A stretch of 64,000 nt of DNA, taken from NCBI GenBank assembly GCA_900763885.1, contig CAAFLY010000061.1:1-64000 (forward strand). Direction: 5' to 3'. Positions 16,080 through 23,757 of this stretch are shown in pieces; within the stretch, counting starts at the first letter, position 1; every line of letters starts with the position of its first letter. Source of the DNA: Clostridia bacterium (GTDB lineage: Bacteria; Bacillota; Clostridia; Oscillospirales; CAG-272). The position numbers and the translations under genes are program-made. The notes below the pieces were generated by a model. That model made no database searches, had not been told where the DNA came from, and saw only the letters and a program-made list of their open reading frames with translations.

Positions 16080-17099
16080 TTATTCCATGGTAAAGATGGA
16101 GTATTTATCCAGCGCGGGGAGACGCTCGATGGTCAGACCCGCGGCATAGGTTTCCAGACGGATGTTGTATAAGGCGCTGTAGTATTCCGTGCGCAGATCG
16201 TCATAATGGCTTTTCAGATACGCGTCGTCCTTTTCGTACCGCTTGATGATGCTGTATCCCGCGTCGGAGTGGACGATCCCGCTCGTTTCCCCCACGGCGA
16301 GTGAAAACGCCGCTTCCTCAAATTCGGGATGGCGCGTGCCTTTGGCGATATAGTATCCGTCATCGTTGTTGAACAGATACAGATCCTGCCCGTACTCGTG
16401 GATCAGCGTGTCAAAATCCGCGCCGGATTCCACCAGCCGATAGATCTCCTCGATTTTCGCACGGTTTTCCTCATCGGAGCTGCCATTTGTCGCGGAAATG
16501 AGGATCTGCTTCACACGGATGATCTCATCGGAGGCAAAGATCGGCTGCAGGGTCTCCTCGCCGTCCGGAAACTCCCCCGCGTTGTACATGGCAAAAAACA
16601 GCTCGTCCGCCAGAAGATCGTTCCGGATGAGAAAACGGTACACGCTGTCCGTCATATGCGCCTCGGCCAGATTTTCCCGGTACAACGCCATGTCGTCCGC
16701 GTACTGCTCATACAGCTCCTCCATCTTCTGATCGAGAGCCTTGGCGATCACATCGTCGTCCGGCGCAATATCGTACTGCGCACATAGGGACTGGGTGGCG
16801 TAGAGATTGATGATCGTCTCATCCACATGCTCGTTCAGCCGCTCATGGAATGCGCTGCCCTCCGCGCCGTCCCAAATGGCGGTATCGCCGCCCGCCTCCG
16901 CCTCATACTGCGCCTTGTAATTGAGGGCGACATAGCGGTATATCTCGTAGGGAACGTCGATCCCGTCCACGGTCATGACAGGCGTTTGTTCCTCTTTGGT
17001 GCTTTTCAGCTTGGCGGTATCACTGCCGCATCCGCCTAAGAGAAGCGCGGTGGCAGCGGCGAGACCGATTCCGAGCGTCAGAATTCGTTTGCAGTGCAT
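16080..17099 (-). CDS. PpiC-type peptidyl-prolyl isomerase lipoprotein (PrsA/SurA-like)
   Basis: This is a surface foldase lipoprotein. The signal peptide ends in the lipobox LLGGC (Cys near residue 24), so it is anchored to the outer face of the membrane. The SurA-N-like helical part spans about 45-200. A parvulin rotamase domain follows from about 210 to 305 (VKQILISATNGSSDEE, then FEEAAFSLAVGETSGIVHSD and GYSIIKRY). It helps fold exported proteins. The 339-residue start at 17099 is preceded by CGGAGG; an in-frame ATG further upstream would add a charged segment before the signal peptide. It is the first gene of a minus-strand unit with the two genes above, and a TATAAT lies at 17190-17185 (minus strand) ahead of it. 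Confidence 0.85.
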   Translation of the reverse strand: MHCKRILTLGIGLAAATALLLGGCGSDTAKLKSTKEEQTPVMTVDGIDVPYEIYRYVALNYKAQYEAEAGGDTAIWDGAEGSAFHERLNEHVDETIINLYATQSLCAQYDIAPDDDVIAKALDQKMEELYEQYADDMALYRENLAEAHMTDSVYRFLIRNDLLADELFFAMYNAGEFPDGEETLQPIFASDEIIRVKQILISATNGSSDEENRAKIEEIYRLVESGADFDTLIHEYGQDLYLFNNDDGYYIAKGTRHPEFEEAAFSLAVGETSGIVHSDAGYSIIKRYEKDDAYLKSHYDDLRTEYYSALYNIRLETYAAGLTIERLPALDKYSIFTME

Positions 17100-17325
17100 G
17101 GAAAACCTCCGTTTGCGCGATTCTGTGCGGACTCCCGGAGCTGTCTCGCGGGAATGACGCCGCACATGATGCTACATCTTATAGATTATACTAAAATTCC
17201 GTGAATCCCGTATGAACAGCGACAGGGGATTCCGTGAACGAGAGAAGATTCTGAAAAATCCGTCCTGGAGGAGCGGCAAGGGGGGATTCTCCGGCGTTTC
17301 TGCGGTATTATATACAAAAAAGGTC

Positions 17326-17354
17326 TTGCAATCGGCGCGGATTTGTGATATACT
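17326..17354 (+). promoter_or_regulatory. Promoter of hprK
   Basis: TTGCAA (17326-17331), a 17-bp spacer ending in TGA, and TATACT (17349-17354) form an extended -10 promoter about 80 bases before the hprK start. Confidence 0.7.
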
Positions 17355-17436
17355 TTTGGTAGAAATTCCAATTATCAAAAAATACCGGACGCTGCCGGAT
17401 CCATGGATTCTGCCGCGCCGTGACAAATGGTGCAGT

Positions 17437-18378
17437 ATGGACGATTTTACCTCCCGTGTCGATTTACAGAAGATCATCACCGAAGAAGCCCTGCAGGTTC
17501 TCTATACACCGGACGAGCCGTCAAAAATCATGGTATCGAGCTCCGACGTGAACCGACCGGGACTCGCGCTTGCCGGATTTTTCGACCAGTTTGACCACAA
17601 GCGGATCCAGATTTTGGGAAATGCGGAGAGCATGTATCTCAAAAATATGTCGGAGGAGCTGCGGCGCGAACGGCTGACGGCGTTTTTTCAGCACAATCCG
17701 GTCGCGGTAGTCGCCTCGCACGGCAACAAACCGGATGAGATGATGAACGAGCTGGCGTCGTATTTTGAGGTGCCGCTTCTGTATACGGAGGAGAACACAA
17801 GCGATTTCATGGCGGCTCTCATTGCCTATCTGCACGTACAGCTGGCACCGCAGATCACCCGCCACGGCGTGCTGGTCGAGGTCTACGGCGAGGGCATTCT
17901 CATTACGGGCGACAGCGGGGTAGGCAAAAGCGAGACAGCAATTGAGCTGATCAAGCGCGGACATCGATTCATCGCGGATGATGCCGTGGAGCTGCGCCGT
18001 GTATCCGCAAAGGCCATCGTCGGAACAGCGCCGGAGATTCTCAAATACTACATTGAACTGCGCGGGATCGGGATCGTGGACGTACGGCGGCTCTTTGGTA
18101 TGGGCTCGGTCAAGGCGACGGAAAAGATCGATATGATCATCCATCTGGAGCCGTGGGTGCAGGGGAAAATGTACGACCGGCTTGGGCTGGACAACGATTT
18201 CACGGACATAATGGGCATCAAGATCCCGACAACGACGATCCCCGTCAAGCCCGGACGAAATCTCGCCATCATTTTCGAGATCGCCGCGATGAACAACCGC
18301 CAAAAGAAGATGGGCTACAACACCGCGGAGGAGTTTAATCAGAAGCTCATGCAGAGTATGGGCGTGACAGAAGAGTGA
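17437..18378 (+). CDS. hprK: HPr kinase/phosphorylase
   Basis: HprK phosphorylates Ser46 of HPr in response to glycolytic intermediates and ATP, and reverses this with phosphate. It is the switch for CcpA-dependent carbon catabolite repression in Firmicutes. The N-terminal domain (1-130) is followed by the Walker A motif ITGDSGVGKSE near 156-166, then by the conserved RGIGIVDVRRLFG signature near 208-220 and the C-terminal IPVKPGRNLA. The length of 313 residues is typical. The start is ATG 17437; its ribosome binding site is weak, but the family N-terminus begins here. It is followed by a terminator, so it is monocistronic. Confidence 0.93.
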   Translation: MDDFTSRVDLQKIITEEALQVLYTPDEPSKIMVSSSDVNRPGLALAGFFDQFDHKRIQILGNAESMYLKNMSEELRRERLTAFFQHNPVAVVASHGNKPDEMMNELASYFEVPLLYTEENTSDFMAALIAYLHVQLAPQITRHGVLVEVYGEGILITGDSGVGKSETAIELIKRGHRFIADDAVELRRVSAKAIVGTAPEILKYYIELRGIGIVDVRRLFGMGSVKATEKIDMIIHLEPWVQGKMYDRLGLDNDFTDIMGIKIPTTTIPVKPGRNLAIIFEIAAMNNRQKKMGYNTAEEFNQKLMQSMGVTEE

Positions 18379-18483
18379 GACTCTCTTTCTGCCGATGAAA
18401 CGGCGTGCAGCGCGCCATCCCAGAGACCGGCGAATTTACAATGACCGGCGCGGCACGAAAAAGTCCCAAATAGGCAAAAACCG

Positions 18484-18520
18484 AAAATCTCCGGAGGCGA
18501 AAAAACCGGAGATTTTTCTG
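18484..18520 (+). terminator. Intrinsic terminator after hprK
   Basis: AAAATCTCCGG (18484-18494) pairs perfectly with CCGGAGATTTT (18506-18516), followed by further T. It isolates hprK from the folate operon. Confidence 0.85.
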
Positions 18521-18628
18521 TTATGCAGCCGTCGAACGTGGATTTTGTGACATATCTCTATCCCGGCGGCGAAATCGTCCGAAAATCTGTGTAAAGGATA
18601 GATTTGTATGAACCTATTGGCGAACGGG

Positions 18629-18657
18629 TTGTTTTTGTCTACCCGTTGTGCTATAAT
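18629..18657 (+). promoter_or_regulatory. Promoter of the THF-riboswitch folT-folC operon
   Basis: TTGTTT (18629-18634), a 17-bp spacer ending in TGC, and consensus TATAAT (18652-18657) predict a transcript start just ahead of the riboswitch aptamer. Confidence 0.75.
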
Positions 18658-18677
18658 TTACCCATACGGAAAATTGC

Positions 18678-18791
18678 ATGACAGAGTAGATTTTCGGGCG
18701 TAAAGTGCCGGCAAAACGGGGAGTTGTTTGTCGGACGAAGGGGTGTGCGATACGCATATGCCGCGGTCCGGATTTCGCATCCCGCTGTACA
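18678..18791 (+). ncRNA. Tetrahydrofolate (THF) riboswitch aptamer
   Basis: The sequence carries the conserved THF-I blocks in order: ACAGAGTAGA (18681-18690), CGTAAAGTGCCGG (18699-18711), ACGGGGAGTTG (from 18716), a GGACGAAGGG block, then GCCGCGGTCCGG and CATCCCGCTGT at the 3' end. The closing helix pairs ACAG with CTGT. It sits between a strong promoter and an ECF folate transporter gene followed by folC, the classical genetic setting. It binds reduced folates and lowers expression of folate uptake. The downstream leader (18792-19014) contains mutually exclusive hairpins described separately. Confidence 0.9.
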
Positions 18792-18834
18792 TAGGAAAGC
18801 ATCCCACAAATGGCGGTGCTTTCACGAAAAAGAC

Positions 18835-18873
18835 AACCGCCGATCGATAAAGGGTCGGTGATCCGGTTTTTTT
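18835..18873 (+). terminator. Candidate riboswitch-controlled terminator ahead of folT
   Basis: AACCG (18835-18839) can pair with CGGTT (18864-18868) and CCGA (18840-18843) with TCGG (18855-18858), followed by seven T. GGCGGT (18812-18817) can instead capture ACCGCC (18836-18841), breaking this stem. That GGCGGT overlaps a third hairpin, GAAAGCA/TGCTTTC (18795-18823). This is an inferred expression platform. The 3' stem has a five-base bulge, so strength is uncertain. Confidence 0.45.
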
Positions 18874-19014
18874 CGCAGAGCCAAACCCTCTCAAAGATGT
18901 TCAGACGTGTTGGAAAGCCGCTGGTTCCGGTTTTTTCGCAAAAGCGCGACGGATACAGCGTTTCCTTGGAACTTGTTTCATATTCCGTAAAACGATTTTT
19001 GGGAGGAAAAGAAA

Positions 19015-19602
19015 ATGAACGCAAAAACCAAATCGTATGCCCGTGTCCGCAAAATCTGTGTCGCCGCCATGATGATCGCCGCGGAGGTGGTGCTGAACCG
19101 CTTCTGTTCCATCAAAACCGCCGGCTGGAACATCGGGTTCTCCTTTGTACCCGTGGTTCTGACCGCGATGCTCTATGGTCCCGGGATGGCGGCTGTCGTC
19201 GGCGGCCTGGCGGACTTCATCGGCGCGATCCTATTCCCGATCGGCGTGTACCATCCGGGCTTCACGATCATCGCCGCATTCATGGGCTTCAACGACGGGA
19301 TCTTTCTCCATGGCACGGATGTCCATTGGCAGATAGGGCAGAGCGAAATGCGCTTTGCCGTCCGCTGGAATAAGATTAGCTTCTGGCAGATGCTCATCCC
19401 GACGTTATGGAACCATCTCGTCCTCGGGCTGTGCGTCAACACGGCGTGGGTCAGCATGCTCTACGGCTCCAAAACCTACTGGGGCTGGTTTGTCTACAGA
19501 CTTCCGCAGCAGGCAATCATGATCCCGGTGACGATGCTCCTTCTCCCGGTGCTTTGCCGGATCGCCGCACTGGTACGGCCGCGGCTGACGGGTGAGAGAT
19601 AA
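19015..19602 (+). CDS. folT: ECF transporter S component for folate (FolT-like)
   Basis: This is the substrate-specific membrane component of an energy-coupling-factor importer; it captures folate and associates with the shared EcfA/A'/T module encoded elsewhere. It has 195 residues and five to six hydrophobic helices. Family features include the N-terminal CVAAMMIAAEVVLNRF, GFSFVPVVLTAMLYGP and GLADFIGAILFP. The folate assignment rests on the upstream THF riboswitch and the downstream folC, and agrees with the sequence. ATG 19015 follows GGGAGGA. Confidence 0.88.
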   Translation: MNAKTKSYARVRKICVAAMMIAAEVVLNRFCSIKTAGWNIGFSFVPVVLTAMLYGPGMAAVVGGLADFIGAILFPIGVYHPGFTIIAAFMGFNDGIFLHGTDVHWQIGQSEMRFAVRWNKISFWQMLIPTLWNHLVLGLCVNTAWVSMLYGSKTYWGWFVYRLPQQAIMIPVTMLLLPVLCRIAALVRPRLTGER

Positions 19603-19648
19603 AAGGCATCTGTCGAAAAACAGCGCGCTGTGACGGAGGAATGAGAAA

Positions 19649-20950
19649 ATGCAGTATGAGGAAGCGATGCAGTATATCCACCGGATCAGCTGGACGGGCA
19701 GCCGTCCGGGACTGACGCGGATCGAGGAGCTGTGCGCAAAATTGGGCCATCCCGAGCGGACGTTGCAGTACATACACGTGGTCGGCACAAACGGGAAGGG
19801 ATCCTTCTGCCGGATGCTGTCCGCGGTACTGACTGCCGCCGGATACAAAACGGGGCTGTTCACCTCCCCCTACATCGAAACGTTCAACGAGCGGATGCAG
19901 ATCGACGGGGAGAATATCGGAAACGATGAGCTTGCCGCGATCACCGGAGAGGTCAAGCCGTTCGCGGACACCATGGCGGATCCCCCAACGGAATTTGAAC
20001 TGATCACTGCGGTCGGATTCGAGTATTTCCGCCGGAATCGGTGCGACATTGTGGTGCTGGAGGCGGGACTGGGCGGCAGACTGGATTCCACAAACGTGAT
20101 CCCGTCGCCGGAGCTGGTCGTCATCACTGGCATCGACTATGACCACATGGCGATCCTCGGCGATACGCTGACGAAAATCGCGGCGGAAAAGGCGGGGGTC
20201 ATCAAGCCGAAGACGACCGTGCTCTTTGGTGAAGGCGCGCCGGAAGCGGAATCTGTGATCCGGGAAACGACGGAGCAAATCTGCGGCAAAAGCGCGTATC
20301 ATCGCACGGACTACAGCCGGATTGAGCGTCCCGCCACCTCCCTCGACGGCACTACGTTCTCGTTCGCGCCGTTTGGGAAGCTGCGCCTGTCCATGCTCGG
20401 GATGTATCAGCTTCGCAACGCGGCAAACGTTCTGACCGCCATCGAGCTGCTGCGGAACAAGGGCTACGCAATCCCGGACGAAGCGGTGCGGCAGGGACTT
20501 GCGGGTGCCGAATGGAAGGCACGGTTTGAGATCCTGTCCCGCGATCCGCTCGTTTTGTACGACGGCGCGCACAATCCACAGGGAATCGCCGCGGCAGAGG
20601 AAAACATCCGCCGGTATCTCGCGCCGCTGACGCGATCCGGCAAGGTGGAGCTATTGATGGGCGTGCTTGCCGACAAGGACTACCGCGCGATGATCCACGC
20701 CGTATCGCCCTATGCCGCGCACGTCGTGACGATCACCCCCACCAGTCCGCGCGCGCTGGACGCCGCCATGACCGCCGCGATCTTCCGGGAAAACGGCGTG
20801 GAGGCGGTTTCGGCGGGATCGGTGGCGGAGGGAGTGCGCCTTGCGGTGGAAGCTGCCCGAAAAGAAAAGATGCCGCTCTTCATCTTAGGCTCGCTGTATC
20901 TGTACGGAGACGTGAAAAAGGCACTTGCCGCAATCCCCGATCTGGCGTAA
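19649..20950 (+). CDS. folC: Folylpolyglutamate synthase/dihydrofolate synthase
   Basis: FolC adds glutamate residues to reduced folates (and to dihydropteroate in bifunctional forms), trapping them in the cytoplasm. The P-loop VVGTNGKGSFCRML lies near residues 44-57, followed by GLFTSPYIETFNERMQ, typical of the Mur-ligase-like family. LEAGLGGRLDSTN near residue 138 is the metal/ATP segment. The C-terminal DGAHNPQGIAAA is the second family signature. The 433-residue length is typical. ATG 19649 follows CGGAGG, 46 bases after folT, in the same riboswitch-controlled operon. Confidence 0.93.
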   Translation: MQYEEAMQYIHRISWTGSRPGLTRIEELCAKLGHPERTLQYIHVVGTNGKGSFCRMLSAVLTAAGYKTGLFTSPYIETFNERMQIDGENIGNDELAAITGEVKPFADTMADPPTEFELITAVGFEYFRRNRCDIVVLEAGLGGRLDSTNVIPSPELVVITGIDYDHMAILGDTLTKIAAEKAGVIKPKTTVLFGEGAPEAESVIRETTEQICGKSAYHRTDYSRIERPATSLDGTTFSFAPFGKLRLSMLGMYQLRNAANVLTAIELLRNKGYAIPDEAVRQGLAGAEWKARFEILSRDPLVLYDGAHNPQGIAAAEENIRRYLAPLTRSGKVELLMGVLADKDYRAMIHAVSPYAAHVVTITPTSPRALDAAMTAAIFRENGVEAVSAGSVAEGVRLAVEAARKEKMPLFILGSLYLYGDVKKALAAIPDLA

Positions 20951-21005
20951 TCGCGCCTATGATGGGTGTGGGAGCGGTGTGATGGAATACTGGGAGGAAA
21001 AGCAC

Positions 21006-21800
21006 ATGCGGAAGTACCGGAAACACTCCCTGTGGCTTTGCTTTTTGATGCTCGCGAATGTGTTTGCCGTTTGCGGCTGCACGTGGAAGCTGTTTGACAA
21101 GCTGGGCTTTGACACCTATGATTATCATAGCGAGCCTGTGATCGCCAACCATGATCCGGACAGCGCGATCGGATCCTCTCTTGCCGCCATGATCGATATT
21201 TTGGCGGGTGAGACGGGTCTGCCGGAGTTTACCGGGATGAACCGCGCGATCGAGAAGTACCGGGACGCGATCCTTTCCTATATGCTGACGACGGAGTATG
21301 CGCGCTATTCCGGCAATCGGACACTGATTGAGCAGGCGGAGGAGGCGTATCCGGCGTATCAGATCACACAGCTCATCCCGGCACGCGAATTTGAGGCGAC
21401 GATGTACCAGTATTTCGGCGGCAGCGTGAAGATCACCAATAAGGATACAAACCGGTTCCGCTATCTGCAAAAGGTGGACGCGTATATCGCCACAGCGGCA
21501 TTCGTTCCGGTGGAGCGCGATGTACACATCACGGAAATCGCGGAGACGGAGCACACCTACCGCGTCCGGTTCACGGTCCAGTGGCAGGAGGATACCTCCA
21601 GGGAATACACCGCCCTGATCGTCAAACGGGAGGACGGCACGCAGTATTTCAAGGAGCTGACGAAATACGCCGCGGAAATGGAGTCGGAAACAACGGAATC
21701 GCAAAAAGAGGAGAGCCACGATGGACTCTCCTTTTTCCATGGAGCTTCTTTGTTCCTCCCCTGTTTCGTACCAGACGGCCGCCGCCATCCGCGTGCGTAA
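21006..21800 (+). CDS. Hypothetical lipoprotein, C-terminus running through a terminator
   Basis: A lipoprotein-like N-terminus (LWLCFLMLANVFAVCGC) ends with candidate lipid Cys residues near 24 and 26, followed by a soluble domain of about 220 residues with no recognised family. Charged helical segments (EKYRDAILSYMLTTEYARY) and a beta-rich end (HTYRVRFTVQWQED) resemble small surface lipoproteins that pair with peptidases or transporters, but I assign no function. ATG 21006 follows GGGAGG. The stop comes only after a strong hairpin-T terminator at 21705-21736, and the final ~28 residues look unlike protein-coding sequence; the natural stop may have been lost by a small indel. It may be co-transcribed with folC. 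Confidence 0.6.
   Translation: MRKYRKHSLWLCFLMLANVFAVCGCTWKLFDKLGFDTYDYHSEPVIANHDPDSAIGSSLAAMIDILAGETGLPEFTGMNRAIEKYRDAILSYMLTTEYARYSGNRTLIEQAEEAYPAYQITQLIPAREFEATMYQYFGGSVKITNKDTNRFRYLQKVDAYIATAAFVPVERDVHITEIAETEHTYRVRFTVQWQEDTSREYTALIVKREDGTQYFKELTKYAAEMESETTESQKEESHDGLSFFHGASLFLPCFVPDGRRHPRA
21705..21736 (+). terminator. Bidirectional intrinsic terminator inside the 3' end of the lipoprotein frame
   Basis: AGGAGAG (21709-21715) pairs with CTCTCCT (21726-21732), flanked by AAAAAG on the left and TTTTT on the right. It ends the folate/lipoprotein transcript even though the reading frame stays open past it. Confidence 0.75.
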
Positions 21801-21948
21801 GGGTGAGAATGGCACGGATCGGCACGTTGATCCTGTGGTGCGCCGGGAAAACATACCGTGCTTTGTGGATACGGTTCTGCCAAAGCCGGCTCTTGTTCAT
21901 CCGCGTTCTTTTTTACGGCGGCGTGCGCGAAAATTTCCGGGCAAATCC

Positions 21949-21977
21949 TTGTATTGCCGCGCCCTTTGTGCTATAAT
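21949..21977 (+). promoter_or_regulatory. Promoter of the first phosphatase-fold gene
   Basis: TTGTAT (21949-21954), a 17-bp spacer ending in TGC, and TATAAT (21972-21977), with the start codon about 35 bases downstream. Confidence 0.75.
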
Positions 21978-22011
21978 ACCATCAAACGACTCGGAAGGAG
22001 ACAATTTCATA

Positions 22012-22797
22012 ATGGCAAACATCCGCGTATTCACATTCAATATGCGCACAGACGCAGCTTGCGACGGCAGAAACGCGTTTTCGGCGGAACGGAGCGCGTA
22101 CATCGAGAAGGAATTTCCGAAATATGAGGCGGACGTCATCGGCTTCCAGGAGACCAGACCCGAGATGCGCCAGTGGGTGATCGACCATTTCCCGGCGTAT
22201 ACGGTCTGCGGCATTGGCAGAGAAGCGGATCTGCAGGGGGAGAGCAACATCATCGCGTACCGTACGGACAGATTCGACCTGGTATCCCTCGATACGTTCT
22301 GGCTGTCCGATACCCCGCACCGTCCAGGCTCCCGTTTCGCGACCGACCAGAGCAGCTGTCCCCGGATCTGCACCGTTGTGACCCTGCGCTGCAAGGAAAA
22401 CGGCAGGCTGTTCCGGCACTACAACACCCATCTTGACCACGTAGGCGCGTTCGCGCAGGCACAGGGGATCTCCCTCATCCTGAACCGCATGGTCTCCGAT
22501 TACCAGACGTGGCAGATGCCCGTGATCCTCACCGGAGACTTCAACGTTACGCCGGAATCGAAGGTGTACGCGACGGTGAACGGCTTTGGCGGCTGCGGAG
22601 ACGCGCTTGTGGACGTGTCGGCGGACGTCGGCTTCACCTTCCACGCATACCAGCCGGAGAAAACACAGGAAAAGATCGACTATATCTTTACAAACATCCC
22701 GGCGGACCTCACCAAATCCATGAAGGCGACGGACAACGAGGATGGCATCTACCTCTCCGACCACTACCCGGTTGGCGCGATCGTATCGCTGGACTGA
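22012..22797 (+). CDS. Endonuclease/exonuclease/phosphatase-family protein (paralogue 1)
   Basis: This metal-dependent hydrolase of the DNase I/exonuclease III/inositol-phosphatase fold has 261 residues. Active-site segments are FTFNMRTDA (N-terminal Asn), GFQETRPEM (metal Glu), YNTHLDH, LTGDFNVTP and SDHYPVG (catalytic His). No signal peptide is present. Close homologues cleave phosphodiesters or phosphate esters; the substrate here is unknown. ATG 22012 follows AAGGAG at a rather long 11-base spacing. A paralogue of similar length, about two-thirds identical by eye, lies at 60474. Confidence 0.82.
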   Translation: MANIRVFTFNMRTDAACDGRNAFSAERSAYIEKEFPKYEADVIGFQETRPEMRQWVIDHFPAYTVCGIGREADLQGESNIIAYRTDRFDLVSLDTFWLSDTPHRPGSRFATDQSSCPRICTVVTLRCKENGRLFRHYNTHLDHVGAFAQAQGISLILNRMVSDYQTWQMPVILTGDFNVTPESKVYATVNGFGGCGDALVDVSADVGFTFHAYQPEKTQEKIDYIFTNIPADLTKSMKATDNEDGIYLSDHYPVGAIVSLD

Positions 22798-22862
22798 GGA
22801 GGCGCTGGAGCCACTGTTTTTTGCGCAGAGAGCCTTGGAGGTATGGGTTTTTGACGCAGAAC
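22797..22862 (+). repeat. Degenerate intergenic repeat copy
   Basis: GAGGCGCTGGAGCC, then GTTTTTTGCGCAGAGAGCC and GGGTTTTTGACGCAGAACC resemble the units at 33345-33461 (GGAGGCGCAGAC, GGTTGTTTTTGC, then GCC). The copy is partial and internally duplicated. Confidence 0.35.
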
Positions 22863-22904
22863 CAACCATACATCAGCGTTTCCTTACGCTTCTTAGAATA
22901 AAAA

Positions 22905-22944
22905 TGAGCGGACATGGTACTGGCGTATCGTGTCCGCTTTTGTT
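22905..22944. terminator. Bidirectional terminator between convergent genes
   Basis: AGCGGACA (22907-22914) pairs with TGTCCGCT (22931-22938). TTTTGTTT follows on the plus strand and TTTTTATT on the minus strand, so it can serve both the phosphatase-fold gene and the sirtuin gene. Confidence 0.8.
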
Positions 22945-23684
22945 TATTCGACGCCAAGCGCATCCACCGCGGAGAGCACCTCCCCCACCTTGTCCCGCAT
23001 CACCAGCGTGGCGAGAGCATCCATAGGGGTTTCGTCCCGGTTGATCAGCACGAGTCGATTGCCGCCGTAGAAGCGGAGCAGTCCCGCTGCCGGATAGACG
23101 GTCAGAGAGGTGCCGGCGACAAGGAGCAGATCGGCATTCCGGATGGCATCGATGGCTCCCTCCACCGTTTCGTCGGACAGGCCTTCCTCATACAGCACCA
23201 CGTCCGGACGGATCACGCCGCCGCAGGAGCAGCGCGGTACCGGATCGGAGCTGTCAAAGATCGCCTCCGCCGGATACGGCTTGCCGCAGTCCATGCAGTA
23301 GTTGCGGTAAATCGAGCCGTGCAGCTCCCAGACCGTGCGGGATCCGGCTTTGGTGTGGAGTCCGTCTATGTTTTGCGTCACCACCGCGGATACCCTGCCC
23401 GTTTTTTCCCATTTCGCGAGCGTGCGGTGCGCCGGATTGGGATTTGCGGCAAGGCAGTTCATCTTGTCCCGGTAGAAGCGATAGAATTGTGCGGGATGAG
23501 CAAGAAAATATGAGTGCGAGAGGATCACCTCCGGCGGCACATCATATTTCTGTTGGTACAGTCCGTCCGCGGAGCGAAAATCCGGAATGCCCGATTCCGT
23601 CGACACCCCTGCGCCGCCAAAGAATACCACGTGCCGCGCCTTTTGTACATACGACCGCAGGAGTAAAACCTGTGTCTGATCCAT
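22944..23684 (-). CDS. NAD-dependent protein deacylase, Sir2 family
   Basis: A sirtuin that removes acyl groups from lysines using NAD. All diagnostic motifs are present: GAGVSTESGIPDFRS (about 24-38), TQNIDGLH, the zinc site as CMDCGK (near 128) and CSCGG (near 150), GTSLTVYPAAGL and VLINRDETP. It has 246 residues and is cytoplasmic. ATG 23684-23682 follows GGGGAGGTG. A frame extending further upstream is not needed, since the family begins here. The GRSIR-type Arg and Tyr residues that mark desuccinylases were not located, so acyl preference is open. Confidence 0.9.
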   Translation of the reverse strand: MDQTQVLLLRSYVQKARHVVFFGGAGVSTESGIPDFRSADGLYQQKYDVPPEVILSHSYFLAHPAQFYRFYRDKMNCLAANPNPAHRTLAKWEKTGRVSAVVTQNIDGLHTKAGSRTVWELHGSIYRNYCMDCGKPYPAEAIFDSSDPVPRCSCGGVIRPDVVLYEEGLSDETVEGAIDAIRNADLLLVAGTSLTVYPAAGLLRFYGGNRLVLINRDETPMDALATLVMRDKVGEVLSAVDALGVE

Positions 23685-23757
23685 GATTACACCTCCCCTT
23701 TTACAGCAAAAGGACACGAGCCTTTTGATTTTGCCACGCGTCCTTTCCAAGGATAAC

